Origin: Protula sp. h YS-2021 | Taxonomy: Eukaryota > Annelida > Polychaeta > Sabellida > Serpulidae | DNA length: 64,000 bases | Assembly (NCBI GenBank): GCA_949752745.1 | Contig: OX457027.1 | Coordinates: forward strand, 17,068,603 to 17,132,602 | Direction: 5' to 3' | In this document: in pieces, positions 26,101 to 32,949 of the stretch | Layout: each line of letters begins with the position of its first letter | How positions within the stretch are numbered: the first letter of the stretch is position 1 | Program-made: the position numbers and the translations under genes | The notes under the pieces: generated by a model | The model's database searches: none | The model's input: the letters and a program-made list of their open reading frames with translations, nothing else | Told to the model about the DNA's origin: nothing

Positions 26101-29100
26101 CACCGTTGGTGTTTATACTGGGGCTTCTGTGTTGTAGATATTGTCTACGTAAGATATAAATTTTAGATACGGAATTGTTGTCCAGACAAAGTAAAAAATA
26201 CAATTCAATATCTAAAATTGTGCCCTCAACACGAAACTAACAAACGGAAAAATGTGTTCGAGTGTAAAAACAGAGTTCGTGCGTTATAGTTAGTTATTTG
26301 ATTGGTTTAACGACACCGCCAACCTATTGCAGGTCACATTGTGTCATTCTTGGTAACTTTGTCCATTTATACTTTACTGATTAAAAGTCAGTATAAGATA
26401 AAATCTTAAATACGTTAAAACGGTAGAATTAATGGTAATCTATACATACGAATACAGGTTAATCTCTTTTAAAAATTCTAAGACCTTGTTCGAATTTACT
26501 TTGTCAAAGACCTCTCTCATACAGTCAACTCTATAATAACGGGGACGAATGTGATTGAAGTCCATACAATCTACTGTTTCACTGTGTAGCGTTCCTGACA
26601 ACTTACACAATCGGGTTGTGGTTCACCTCTTAAGAGGTGTTTGTGAGTAGTGTAAGAATGTCCAATTTTTAATCTGTGTATTACCATATCGTCGCGGAGA
26701 CCATTTAGGGAGGGCAATTTGCGCCCTACCACAGGATTAATTTGGTATAGCTTATTGTTGGTTTGTTCATCCCAATGTTGTTGCCGTAGATTTTTGATAT
26801 ATAAATATGGCACACGACGGTATAAGGAAATCTGAGCAATCTTGGTTTAACGCTTCTTTGGCGCCTTTGTCGCCATGACGAAATATGGTACATGACGGTA
26901 TAAGGAAATCTGAGCAATCTTGGTTTAACCCTTCTTTGGCGCCTTTGTCGCTGCCTCGTTGCCCGGGACTCCAACGTGGCTCGGTACACAGTAAAATATT
27001 ATCTCTGTGCCAGCTTTTACCACTTCGTCGTGTTTTTCTATCAAGTCCAAAATTAGTGGGTTGGATACCTGTTGGTTTTCGATTGATTCTAGCACTGACA
27101 CGGAGTCCACACATAATATGAATTTTTTGTAACGGCTAATCTTGACAATATGTATAGCTAGCTGCAGGGCTCTAACTTCTGCAGAGAAAATAGAAGACCC
27201 ATCAGGCAGCCTTGTTTTTAATGTATTATTTTCTGTGACACTAGCTGCTGCAGCCTTGTCCTCAAGTTTGGAGCCATCGCTATAGATGTAATGGTAGTCA
27301 TTATAATTATCCTTTAATTATGCAAATTTTGACTGAAATACACACGGATTATTTTGTTCTTTTGTGGACTCAGAAAGAGTCTTCAAGACCACAGGTTTCG
27401 TTAACTTCCAAGGGGTTGGTTGGGGATTCTGTAATTTGCAGCAGATTCAACGATTATACCTGCTTTAACCGCCGTATATTGACTGGCTGTTCATTTGCCT
27501 CAACGTGTAAACTGTCGGCTGGGGATGTTCTAAAGGCATTTAAACATATTCTTAAGCCGTGCGTCTGTATCGGTTCTGGCATCTTGAGAATGGATGGTCT
27601 TGATGAAGCATAAACTATACTGCCACAGTCCAGTCGCGATCTGATTAGAGCTCTATACAACATGACTTTAGTATCACGAGCTGCTCCTCCATCGTGGGAG
27701 GAGATGACTCTCAGTAAATTTACAGCCTTCTGACATTTTCTTCGGAGGTGTTTGATATGTGGGGTAAAAGTGAGTTTGTTATCAAAAATCAATCCTAAAA
27801 GTTTGTTCTCCTTGACAACAAGTATTTCCACATCGGAGATGTGAAAAACTGGATCGTCGAATTTTTTCGTTTTTTTTTTTTTTACAAAAGTGCATACAAA
27901 CCGTTTTGGTTAGTGAGAATTTAAAACCATTCTTATTCGCCCAAACTTGGAGAGAATAAATACTCTGCTGAAGACGACGCTGTATTAAATTCATACTTTT
28001 GCCTCTACACGACATGGCAAAATCATCTACGAAGAGTGAGCTATCTATCCCCTGTCTGGGTGTACCTTTTATATTGTTGATTTTTATCAGGAATAGTAGA
28101 ATTGAAAGGATGCATCCTTGGGGGGAAGCCTTCCTCTTGTTCAAAGTATTCTGAGAATATTGTACCAAGACGAACCCTGAATCGACGGTCATCCAGGAAT
28201 CCTTTTATAAACTGGCGCAGGCGGCCTCGAAGGCCGAAATCAAAAAGACCCTTTAGTACTCCGTGTTTCCATGCTGTGTCATAAGCTTTTCCAAGTCAAA
28301 GAAAATGGTAACAACATGTGCCTCTTTATTGAAAGCTTCTTTAACAAAAGATTCTAGTCTTACAAGATGGTCCAGAGTGCTCCTTTGTTTCCTAAAGCCA
28401 CTCTGTATGTCGCAAGCAAGTTGGTTTCTTTCCAGGTACCATTTTATTCTTTCAGACATCATTCGCTCGAACGTTTTGCACAGGAAATCGGTCTGTAATT
28501 TTGAGGATTTCGTGGATCTTTGTTTGGCTTTGGTATTCGTATTATTTTGGCTTCCTTCCATATTTCAGGAAAGGTGTCGGAACCCCAGGTATGGTTTAAC
28601 AGTTCTAAAAGAATCTTTAGGGTATGGTCTGGCAAGTGTCTAAGCATCTGGAAACTTGACTACGTCTCGAGGAGTACGTCTATCCCCCGTGGGGGATATG
28701 GTTTGTGTAAGGCTGTTGCGTGTTGACTACGCAAAAAAAAATTTACAAGTGGAAGGATGTAGGTGGACGTAGTGTCTAACATTTAGACGAATCAATCCAT
28801 TAACCAGTATTCGCGTGAGACTGTCGTAGGTACGCTAAGTACAGCGCCGATTTTGAAAAAATCCGCCATTTTGTCAAGTCCCATCCGGAAAATGCTTGAT
28901 CACTACACTGCGGGAGGTGCCAGGGAACCCGTGTGCAGAATTTGAAACGAATCCATCCATTAATGTGGCCTGTAGACGCGTGAGACTGCCGTATATATAA
29001 AGTCCAGTGCCAATTTTCAAAAGTCCGCTATTTTGTCAATTTTTGGTCGATCCGGAAAATTCTTGGTCACTGCACTGCGGAAGGTTCCAGAGAAGCCGTG

Positions 29101-31834
29101 TACAAAATTTGAAAGAATTTGTCTATTAATGTGGCCTGTGTAAGCGTGAGACTGCCGTATATATCAAGTCCAGTGCCAATTTTCAAAAGTCCGCCATTTT
29201 GTCAATTTTTGGTCGATCCGGAAAATTTTTGGTCACTGCACTGCGGAAGGTTCCAGAGAAGCCGTGTACAAAATTTGAAACGAATCCGTCTATTAATGTG
29301 GCCTGTTAGACGCGTGAGGCTGCCGTATATACGCTTGATCACTGTACTGCGGGAGGTGCCAGGGAACCCGTGTGCAGAATTTGATACGAATCCGTCTATT
29401 AATGTGGCCTGTGTACGCGTGAGACTGCCGTATATACGCGAAGTCCAGTGCCAATTTTCAAAAGTCCGCCATTTTGTCAATTTTTGGTCGATCCGGAATA
29501 TTAATGGTCACTGCACTGCGGAAGGTTCCAGAGAAGCCGAGTACAAAATTTGAAACGAATCCGTGTATTAATGTGACCTGTAGACGCGTGAGACTGCCGT
29601 ATATACGCTAAGTCCAGTGCCAATTTTCAAAAGTCCGCCATTTTGTCAATTTTTGGTCAATCGGGATAATTCTTGGTCACTGCACTGCGGAAGGGTCCAG
29701 AGAAGCCGTGTACAAAATTTGAACCGAATCCATGTATTAATGTGGCCTGTAGGCGCGTGAGACTGAAGCGTGACAGACGGACAGACAGACGGACGGCTCG
29801 ACAGACGGACGGACAGACCGAAAAGTTCAAAACTATATCCCTCCGTTTCACGGGGGATAATGTATTTCATCTGGTCCTAGTTTATTTGTGAACTAATAAC
29901 TCCCAATTCACAATAAGGTTCTTCTTAGAAGCCAAGATAACCTTTTTACTGATATACGAACTTAACCAATTAAGATGTATTGTCCCATAAGCTAGTTCAC
30001 AGACACGAGTGCGTATGCTCAGTGGAGAAAAATCGCAGGATTCCACTGGGGAACACATAAAGAAACAAATAAGAAAAATAAACTCATAGTTCATTTTCGT
30101 TTTTTACAAAATATGTCAAGCGAAAGAAACACGAAATTGCTCGAGAAGTAAAAGGGCATATTTTCAAAAGAACATGTTCTGATCTAATAATAGACACTTT
30201 TCCTTACATTTCATAGTACATGTTACTTGTGTTTTTTTTTTATCAACAGCGAGATTTTATTCGAAACAATTAACCGGAAGTTATCTTTAATGCAAAATAA
30301 ATATAACAAGTATATCAGAGAAACTGATCATAGTCCCCCGCCGAAAGATATCTGAATGTACACTCCTTCGGTCAAAAGCTTAATGAAAAGTCGCACGTAA
30401 AAAGCAGGAGGGTGGTGGACGGAATTTTAATCAGCGAACAAAAGTGGAAGCATCGTGCCTTAACAAACAAAAATTTTGGTCATGTTGGAAGTTTCATAGT
30501 TTCGTAAATTTTTGGTAAAATCCAAAAACAATCCCATGTCGCACAATCGCAATATATATTCCTTCGCTCACGAAAAACTCAAAAGGCTGCCCCGTAGAAT
30601 AATTGAAAAACTGCGCGTATAAAAGTGCACCCACAATACCCCCCACAAACAAAAACTTTGGTCAAGTTTGAAGTTTCACAGTTTCGTCAATTTTAGGACA
30701 AATTCAAAAATAACTCCAGGTCGCACAACTCCAACACATGTTGTTACTTCCCAAAAAAAAATCAAAAGCCTGCGGTGAAACGTGAGTGAGTAATCGCGCG
30801 TACAAAAGTGGGGGCACTGGTGGGGGACAGAAGGGCGCATGGACGGACGGACAGACGAACAAGAGCGTTTTATAAGTCCCCGGCTCGCCCCGCAGACTAA
30901 AAAGACGACTATCATTATCCTAATCCGACATTGTTACATATATAACTGCAGCTAAGATCTTATGTGAACGAGTTTTATGTCTATTAAAAGAAGATAATAT
31001 AAAAAATATATACTTCAAACGCGTATGTTCAAGAAAATTCAGCAAGGTGAAGGTCAAGTCTCAACTTTCTGCAAAAGTACTTTTTGAAATACCAATTAAA
31101 AAGATTTTAGTGAATTATTAAAAAATTTACTGTCACAGTTCACGTTATATACCATGGTCCCGGGATGTAAACAAATGTCAATTATTGTGGTAGATTTGTG
31201 GTATTTCCAATTTTCTATGTCTTTTAAAGAAAGCGTAACACAGAAGTTACGTACTATTGCCGTTGTACTTCGACATCCTTTAGCGAATGTCAGTAAAGAC
31301 TTGTGGGTCGTTGAATTTTGCAAAACAGCGTCGCAGAGGTGCCTCAAAGCGAGCGTAGTTGGCTTGCATATCGTTATATAGCTGTTTTACAAAAGGGTAT
31401 ATTGGGTATGAACTTTCTGAAAATGTTTGAATAATTGGGGCTGGTATGCACGAGTCGTGCCTCAGAACATATGAAGTTGACCCCTATTAGTCTAACAATG
31501 GAAGGCTTTGTAGCTCTGACAGAGAGATATACGATGTTATACACGTCAGAGCTGACTTAGATCTAACTCCTACCGAGTATAAGGAAGAACTGAGTAATCT
31601 TGGACTAATCTGCATGTACTGTAGGCCAGCTAATGATTTGCAGGAGTTGTCATAAAATTAAGCCAATTGTCCTAACCTTTCATTATTGTGAATCCACTGT
31701 AATAATTTCTGTTCATATGTTTTATCTTCTAGAGCTTCGTCGTCTTGCTTTGTAGTTGAAAGTGGCAGAAACAGAAGCAATGCCAGTACAATACGCACCG
31801 GACATGAGAACAAATAACTGTGCTTTGTCATCAT
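18..31834 (-). CDS. SLC9A8: SLC9A8/NHE8 Na+/H+ exchanger, whole gene (15 coding exons)
   Basis: NHE8 is a cation/proton antiporter of endomembranes and the apical plasma membrane that exchanges luminal or cytosolic H+ for Na+ or K+. The assignment rests on ordered family motifs across the exons: [27 protein letters not shown], a GNFFQNIG segment, [72 protein letters not shown], and a cytoplasmic tail with DVTLSK and PFFTRK. These fit NHE8 better than NHE1-5 or NHE6/7/9. All junctions except exon 7/8 keep phase. With the preferred exon 7/8 joint the CDS is 1,893 nt (630 residues), against 581 for human NHE8; the extra length is mostly at the ends. The gene spans about 31.8 kb because the introns are swollen with repeats. 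It appears functional: every exon is open and no stop falls inside a placed exon. Confidence 0.95.
302..395 (-). repeat. Partial duplicate of SLC9A8 exon 14 (copy c)
   Basis: On the minus strand this copies the exon from VKGF to the donor. It is still open in frame ([19 protein letters not shown]) and extends past the exon 14 end to a strong GT donor (CGG|GTAAGT) in phase 0 with exon 15. It has no convincing acceptor of its own. It is either a decaying duplicate or an alternative 3' end of exon 14. Confidence 0.7.
418..495 (-). repeat. Degenerate duplicate of SLC9A8 exon 14 (copy b)
   Basis: A shorter copy of the same segment with an internal deletion and a lost frame. It keeps the CAG|GCAAGC donor-like end and the flanking intron bases (gctagcgggaggg), so the duplication covered the exon-intron junction. 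Confidence 0.7.
542..685 (-). CDS. SLC9A8: SLC9A8 exon 14 (GC-AG donor)
   Basis: Acceptor gcttttggcag|GGA; phase 0. It encodes the tail block [32 protein letters not shown] and TRKITQQ. No GT donor keeps the frame here, but CAG|GCAAGT is the ideal GC donor. It ends at 542 in phase 0 and, joined to exon 15, gives the same spacing as human between the FFTR motif and the WY of the next exon. Degenerate copies of its 3' part lie just downstream. Confidence 0.88.
730..1705. repeat. 17-bp minisatellite rich in CACGTG
   Basis: About 55 degenerate units of roughly 17 bp, such as CACACGTGACCCGCCAC, CACACGTGATCCGCCGT and CACACGTGACCAGCCAC, often alternating in higher-order pairs. Most carry the palindrome CACGTG (canonical E-box), others CACGTA. 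It starts about 45 bp upstream of the exon 14 acceptor. Overlapping GT-rich reading frames on the minus strand come from the repeat and are not genes. Confidence 0.9.
1907..1978 (-). CDS. SLC9A8: SLC9A8 exon 13 (72-bp tail exon)
   Basis: A short exon found from the family pattern. Acceptor cttttgtttctag|TTC and donor GAAATG|GTGAGT; phase 0 on both sides; 24 codons. It encodes a Lys/Arg-rich start and [14 protein letters not shown], matching the human tail segment that ends DVNLSKTEKM. Without it the tail would miss this conserved block. Confidence 0.9.
2138..2236. repeat. Short 27-bp tandem repeat
   Basis: Four units built on cattgatcttttctgtaaca with CACGTGTC or CATGTGCC between them, directly before the 67-bp array. 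Confidence 0.75.
2237..2745. repeat. 67-bp minisatellite derived from the exon 12 donor
   Basis: About seven units of 67 bp. On the minus strand each contains CTCATGACGGTCTATCCTGC, which matches the exon 12 end and intron start CTCATGAAGGTCTGCCCTAT, with further similarity on both sides. The unit thus spans the exon-intron junction. Confidence 0.88.
2746..3022. repeat. Longer copies of the exon 12 3' junction
   Basis: Four diverged copies alternating between two subtypes, each repeating the ACCTTCATGAG (or TCTTCATGAG) core. Near 2,890-2,930 the copy could still encode GGSTAPLMK. They bridge the genuine junction at 3,023 and the 67-bp array. Confidence 0.8.
3023..3165 (-). CDS. SLC9A8: SLC9A8 exon 12
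   Basis: Acceptor ctggttttcag|GT and donor ATGAAG|GTCTGC; phase 1 in, phase 0 out. It encodes [16 protein letters not shown], a short loop, then the last core helix ending [11 protein letters not shown]. The donor is weak, and its surroundings (both exon and intron sides) are the template for the minisatellite directly downstream. Confidence 0.94.
3478..3589 (-). CDS. SLC9A8: SLC9A8 exon 11
   Basis: Acceptor tatttacag|GTT and donor AGTG|GTAAGT; phase 0 in, phase 1 out. It encodes [24 protein letters not shown] and MWFS. The intron before it is 13.3 kb, the largest repeat-filled intron of the gene. Confidence 0.95.
3720..6779. repeat. Diverged satellite with GGCGAA/TTCGCC palindromes, left part
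   Basis: Degenerate tandem DNA with recurring blocks: TTTTTCGCCAATATTTTCGCC, TTTTTGGCGAATCGCCAAAA, AAGTAATAGCCAGGTAGGTA, and a tract ending tttcaagacagtaaga. Spacing between AATAGCCAG blocks clusters near 140-150 and 280-310 bp. It is interrupted by copy 1 of the hairpin repeat and resumes after the 9-kb insertion. Confidence 0.75.
3829..4506 (+). repeat. Dispersed hairpin-ended repeat, copy 1
   Basis: About 680 bp beginning AAGTATATCAGTGAAACTGA and ending GGAGGGGGACTAA. It is closely related to 30,299-30,900. Its body contains three tandem ~150-bp units built on aatttggtcaagtttgaagt and cagtttcgtcaatttttg. The 5' part holds a small hairpin and the ends carry a C-rich/G-rich inverted repeat. 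Confidence 0.75.
6960..7960. repeat. 51-bp satellite, block 1
   Basis: Units such as gcgcatgtttatttaacttg + cgttgatgcgcggttcgcat + ttcggaccagt. The first part also contains two ~145-bp copies of a segment with ctggttggtccagtccgtgg. The 51-bp period is a multiple of three, so long open frames arise on both strands (17-residue periods such as [17 protein letters not shown]). Confidence 0.92.
8093..8330. repeat. 39-bp tandem repeat with a CGTATA palindrome
   Basis: Six units of roughly 39 bp, each with GTCGTATATACACGGAATAT + ACGAC. The TCGTATAT...ATATACGA arms can form a hairpin in every unit. Confidence 0.85.
8331..8790. other. AT-rich spacer between satellite blocks
   Basis: No gene, repeat or terminal motif recognised. 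Confidence 0.5.
8791..9415. repeat. 51-bp satellite, block 2
   Basis: About twelve units of the same 51-bp family, beginning with a copy of the 7,400 region (gatgagtggtccgcatttcg), then passing directly into the ~145-bp satellite through gcgctgtaggaggagtttcg. Confidence 0.9.
9416..10250. repeat. ~145-bp satellite, block 1
   Basis: Six diverged units with the order aaaagcacaagccgtatgca, gaccccctagagacg, caccaaaaataaatgacatc, ggataaaaactgtaggagga, atgcattttgaagttt, cttcaaaaattccccaaaa. Confidence 0.88.
10251..10505. repeat. Unique module A of the composite satellite
   Basis: Begins gtttgtccaaggacaaagtc, then gcgtgcatgagcaagggaat, gatgagacggcaaagagcta and cagattttttt, ending near agtctgccatagatacc. 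The same module in the same order recurs at 44,418-44,700, also followed by 51-bp units. Confidence 0.8.
10506..12600. repeat. 51-bp satellite, block 3
   Basis: About forty units of the 51-bp family. Near 12,580-12,700 it passes through a duplicated joint (gcgctggaggaggagattca + tttaatttttttt) into the ~145-bp satellite. Confidence 0.92.
12601..15268. repeat. ~145-bp satellite, block 2, with hairpin-CTAA ends
   Basis: About eighteen units of the ~145-bp family. Two places break the array with the same terminal module: an (ACTA)n/(CTAA)n run, ggacgccatccgcagaccga, then a hairpin followed by CTAA (14,220-14,250 and 15,240-15,268). The first hairpin has a perfect 12-bp stem (CCCAGCTTACGG with CCGTAAGCTGGG). 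Confidence 0.85.
15807..16405. repeat. GGCGAA/TTCGCC satellite, right part
   Basis: Continuation of the array left of the 9-kb insertion, with the same blocks (gtaatagccaggtggacac, tttttggcgaatcgccaaaa). Confidence 0.75.
16406..16844. other. Intron 10 remainder
   Basis: No repeat or gene recognised; ordinary AT-rich intron sequence up to the exon 10 donor. Confidence 0.5.
16845..16927 (-). CDS. SLC9A8: SLC9A8 exon 10
   Basis: Acceptor ctttatttcag|AG and donor ATA|GTAAGT; phase 1 in, phase 0 out. It encodes [17 protein letters not shown] and PALVIWSI, one conserved helix and the start of the next. Confidence 0.95.
16928..17580. other. Intron 9
   Basis: No feature recognised except a pyrimidine-rich stretch at 17,528-17,570 near the exon 9 donor. 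Confidence 0.5.
17581..17673 (-). CDS. SLC9A8: SLC9A8 exon 9
   Basis: Acceptor tctgtgttcag|GT and donor GGCAG|GTAAGC; phase 1 in and out. It encodes [17 protein letters not shown] and an amphipathic stretch ending RTIAFMA. Confidence 0.96.
17868..18195. repeat. 31-bp minisatellite in intron 8
   Basis: About ten units of gagtgacaggagaagagagc + gtatgggtatc. Reading frames across it on the minus strand ([12 protein letters not shown] periods) are repeat artefacts. Unlike its neighbours it does not resemble an exon junction. Confidence 0.9.
18308..18505 (-). CDS. SLC9A8: SLC9A8 exon 8 (5' end uncertain)
   Basis: Donor TTTGCAG|GTGAAA is clear. It encodes [13 protein letters not shown], a helix, [21 protein letters not shown]. 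The start is either 18,442 (acceptor cttaactgcag|TG) or 18,505 (acceptor attatgacag|GC). The longer start would repeat VAFALISAI and add about 13 residues absent from the family, so I prefer the shorter. Both need a phase-1 donor in exon 7. Confidence 0.8.
18512..19110. repeat. 49-bp minisatellite derived from exon 7
   Basis: About twelve units of ggatatgattgcactaataa + gggcgaaggccacgcctatc + gtacacaaa. On the minus strand each unit repeats GGCGTGGCCTTCGCCCTTAT and following bases, the exon 7 segment coding VAFALISAI, plus a TAG|GCG acceptor-like and TTT|GTG donor-like step. As 49 is not a multiple of three, reading through would shift frame each unit. Confidence 0.92.
19056..19203 (-). CDS. 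SLC9A8: SLC9A8 exon 7 (3' end uncertain)
   Basis: Acceptor gtttgacag|GACG is clear. It encodes a loop and the helix [19 protein letters not shown], then VAFALI, where the sequence enters the 49-bp array. Three ends are possible: phase-1 donor ATTA|GTGCAA (end 19,073), TTT|GTGTAC (end 19,056, phase 0, does not fit exon 8), or a GC donor earlier. The phase-1 option joins best to the exon 8 acceptor at 18,443 and gives a protein only one residue shorter than human here. The listed end is the outer limit. Confidence 0.75.
19628..19806 (-). CDS. SLC9A8: SLC9A8 exon 6 (ion-binding core)
   Basis: Acceptor tgtgtttag|GCTGGC and donor GCGAG|GTAGGA; phase 0 in, phase 2 out. It carries the two signature motifs of the transport core, AVDPVAT and [14 protein letters not shown], the latter with the Asn-Asp pair thought to bind the ion. 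The acceptor and the first 30 exon bases are the seed of the 37-bp array immediately upstream, so about 25 similar acceptors precede the one that must be used. Confidence 0.96.
19801..21510. repeat. 37-bp minisatellite derived from the exon 6 acceptor
   Basis: About 25 units in two blocks (19,801-19,980 and 20,746-21,510) split by a hAT element, with a trace at 21,986-22,020. On the minus strand the unit is GCTGGCGTTGTGTATCGCTT + TGACCTCTTG + TGTTTAG. Thirty of 37 bases copy the first 30 bases of exon 6 and the last seven supply the TTTAG acceptor. Confidence 0.94.
19981..20745. mobile_element. Non-autonomous hAT-type element
   Basis: 765 bp starting TAGGGGTGGCGATA and ending, reversed, TAGGGTTGGGTATCGCG, flanked by an exact 8-bp duplication AGCGACAC (19,973-19,980 and 20,746-20,753). 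The ends carry ATCGCGATACGTATCGCGAT palindromic runs. The interior is AT-rich with no transposase. It landed inside the 37-bp array, so the array is older. Confidence 0.88.
21511..21985. mobile_element. Hairpin-ended dispersed repeat inside the 37-bp array
   Basis: Non-array sequence between array units. It holds two related subunits (acaatgccgatccttgttac and acaataccgatctgtgtttg), a GACAGACCGACAG tract and a terminal hairpin TTCCCCACATTCTGTGGGGA followed by ATAA. No protein. Confidence 0.65.
22216..22317 (-). CDS. SLC9A8: SLC9A8 exon 5
   Basis: Acceptor ttgtttcag|GGC and donor ATG|GTAAGA. It encodes 34 residues starting GNFFQNIG, including a membrane helix with a glycine-rich end ([11 protein letters not shown]). 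Phase 0 on both sides. Confidence 0.96.
22318..22845. other. Intron 4
   Basis: Contains a C-rich run near 22,436-22,470 and otherwise no recognised feature. Confidence 0.5.
22846..22988 (-). CDS. SLC9A8: SLC9A8 exon 4
   Basis: Acceptor attttgttag|GT and donor AAG|GTAGGT. It encodes FVGLVVKL, the loop [12 protein letters not shown] and the hallmark helix [16 protein letters not shown]. Phase 1 in, phase 0 out. Confidence 0.96.
22989..23404. other. Intron 3
   Basis: No feature recognised. Confidence 0.5.
23405..23485 (-). CDS. SLC9A8: SLC9A8 exon 3
   Basis: Acceptor ctcttacag|CA and donor GTAG|GTGAGC. It encodes the rest of the first core helix ([11 protein letters not shown]) and the conserved loop [14 protein letters not shown]. 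Phase 1 in and out. Confidence 0.95.
23816..23961 (-). CDS. SLC9A8: SLC9A8 exon 2
   Basis: Acceptor gatttccag|C and donor TTAG|GTTAGT. It encodes a Ser/Thr/Asn-rich luminal linker with an N-glycosylation sequon (NNIT), then an acidic stretch and the start of the first core membrane segment (SIFFILLVL). Phase 2 in, phase 1 out. Confidence 0.9.
24000..24231 (+). repeat. Hairpin-ended dispersed repeat fragment
   Basis: A C run, then a body, a GACAGACGGACGGAC tract and the terminal segment cccgttccgcgatatgcagc + ggcgtgggactaa. The end resembles 63,240-63,282. Confidence 0.55.
24358..24475. repeat. GTGTATAAGCCGCACC repeat cluster
   Basis: Four copies of GGTGTATAAGCCGCACC or close variants after accgtaatttcc. 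It resembles a DNA-transposon terminal segment, but I cannot name the family. Confidence 0.5.
24885..25976. mobile_element. Probable hAT-type MITE, 1.1 kb
   Basis: The left end is GAGGGTTGGC and the right end, reversed, CAGGGTTGGC. The flanks cagatata and cagttata agree at 7 of 8 positions, fitting a worn 8-bp duplication. The interior has cttcttccc/gggaagaa inverted motifs and no transposase frame. Confidence 0.55.
26500..28655 (-). pseudogene. Non-LTR retrotransposon RT + RNase H, decayed
   Basis: On the minus strand, 28.65 to 26.5 kb, domain order is RT then RNase H then a C-terminal cysteine segment. RT is marked by [52 protein letters not shown] (the YxDD box) and [20 protein letters not shown]. 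RNase H is marked by [11 protein letters not shown] and [13 protein letters not shown]. The tail has [14 protein letters not shown] followed by CVSCQ. The frame breaks several times. RT followed by RNase H suggests the I/Nimb group rather than Jockey or CR1. It lies in SLC9A8 intron 1 in the same orientation as the gene. About 70 bp is tandemly duplicated near 26,800-26,935. Confidence 0.85.
28720..29870. repeat. Dispersed element with ~175-bp internal tandem units
   Basis: Six or so units containing gtccagtgccaattttcaaa, gtccgccattttgtcaattt, ggtcactgcactgcggaagg and attaatgtggcctgtagacg. It ends with a GACAGACGGACAGAC tract and a small hairpin (ccctccgtttcacgggggat + aatg). Confidence 0.8.
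30299..30900 (+). repeat. Dispersed hairpin-ended repeat, copy 2
   Basis: Starts AACAAGTATATCAGAGAAAC, matches 3,829-4,506 through most of its length, and ends in a GACGGACGGACAGACG tract with a C/G-rich segment and CTAA at 30,897-30,900. Confidence 0.78.
30901..31676. other. Intron 1 near exon 1
   Basis: No gene recognised. Short open stretches on both strands do not match any family I know. Confidence 0.45.
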
Positions 31835-31836
31835 TC
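31677..31836 (-). CDS. SLC9A8: SLC9A8 exon 1 (start codon, signal peptide)
   Basis: An acceptor (ctttctacag) ends at 31,837, so the exon starts at 31,836 and the first ATG at 31,834 is two bases in; this implies an upstream 5' UTR exon outside or further right. A second ATG follows immediately. The peptide has a short polar start, then a strongly hydrophobic run ([12 protein letters not shown]) typical of a signal peptide, then an acidic stretch. The donor is GAAAG|GTTAGG, phase 2. Confidence 0.88.
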
Positions 31837-31849
31837 CTGTAGAAAGCAA

Positions 31850-32576
31850 AAATTATCTGCACATTTCGCCTCGATAACCGCTACTTAAGCAATGTAAGGA
31901 AAATAACAAACATAAACGGAAGAAATGTGAAAAGTTTGTTTACTTTTTGCCGGAACTACACAGCACACATACAGATGAAATCCTATATTTTTCAACCGGG
32001 TACCGATTATAGACTGAGAACCAATTCCATTTCAGTTCATCATTAACTCGATGTCCCCGTCTGCGAATAATGTTGTGCAAAAAAATGAATGTTGTGGAAA
32101 TATTTTAGCTATGTATTAATGGTAGCATGTTGGGAAATATTGATTCCAAACGCTTCACATTCAACTGTATATGTATACCTTGAATAGTCCCAAGCAGTAC
32201 GCGCACAGTTTTTCAGCTTTTTACCAGTCTGCTGAAGCGCCGAGTCTCTGGCCCATCGTTAATGCATGATTATATTGGTCACAGCAAATGTTTGTATCTG
32301 TCTAGGATTATAAAGACGATATTAAATAAAAATGAACTAAATACTTGTCAAAAATTTTTATAAGTTTGGTTACAATTTCCAAAATTCACTGGTCAAACAA
32401 CTGACGGCGTTCATAGTGATCACGTATATCATACCCACTGGTGTTACTGAATTTGAAGATTGATAAGCAAAGAAGGAATATTATTGAAAGGCTGAGGTGG
32501 AGGAAAGTTAGTTAACTTTTAGTAAAACTTCATGATTTTTTTAATAAAACTTACACGTACTTCTCAATTTTTAATA
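31850..32576. other. Upstream of the SLC9A8 start exon
   Basis: No promoter element or exon could be fixed. If the acceptor at 31,837 is used this is a 5' UTR intron, interrupted by the Polinton. Confidence 0.45.
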
Positions 32577-32582
32577 GTTAAC
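32577..32582. other. Target-site duplication, left (GTTAAC)
   Basis: Exact match of 54,301-54,306; 6 bp is the usual length for Polintons. Confidence 0.9.
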
Positions 32583-32882
32583 AGTGGTTGGTTGTTCAAA
32601 ATCACTTTTTTCTAGAACATTCTATTGATTTAGAACACCCATGGGTGTTCTGGATCACTTGTCTAGTGATTTAGAACACCCATTGGTGTTTTGGATCAGA
32701 TGGCTGTTTATAGCAACGACTGAGCGCACTCTCGGAAAAAGCTGGTTTGGAATGAGCCTTTGATCTCTACTTTTTTCACACACGCACGCACAAACACACA
32801 AACATCATGACAGAATCAGCTCATTTCATAATATGTGGAGGCCGCCCTGAGAAGGGCAGCCAGGAGACAAAGCTCCTCACTG
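32583..32882 (+). repeat. Polinton left terminal inverted repeat
   Basis: About 300 bp matching 53,997-54,300 in reverse. It holds the perfect 20-bp palindrome AGAACACCCATGGGTGTTCT (32,632-32,651), a second near-copy, the stretch cggaaaaagctggtttggaa, a CA-rich run and tgagaagggcagccaggaga. Divergence between arms suggests age. Confidence 0.92.
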
Positions 32883-32949
32883 CAAGCTGCTTCAGACGAA
32901 CGTTAGGATATCTTGGATGGGTCGGAACGACTCTCACATTTGCTTGCCG

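Noticed and set aside
31500..31655. A ~40-codon plus-strand stretch ([20 protein letters not shown])
   Set aside because: Looks protein-like but is short, has no family match I know and no splice context.
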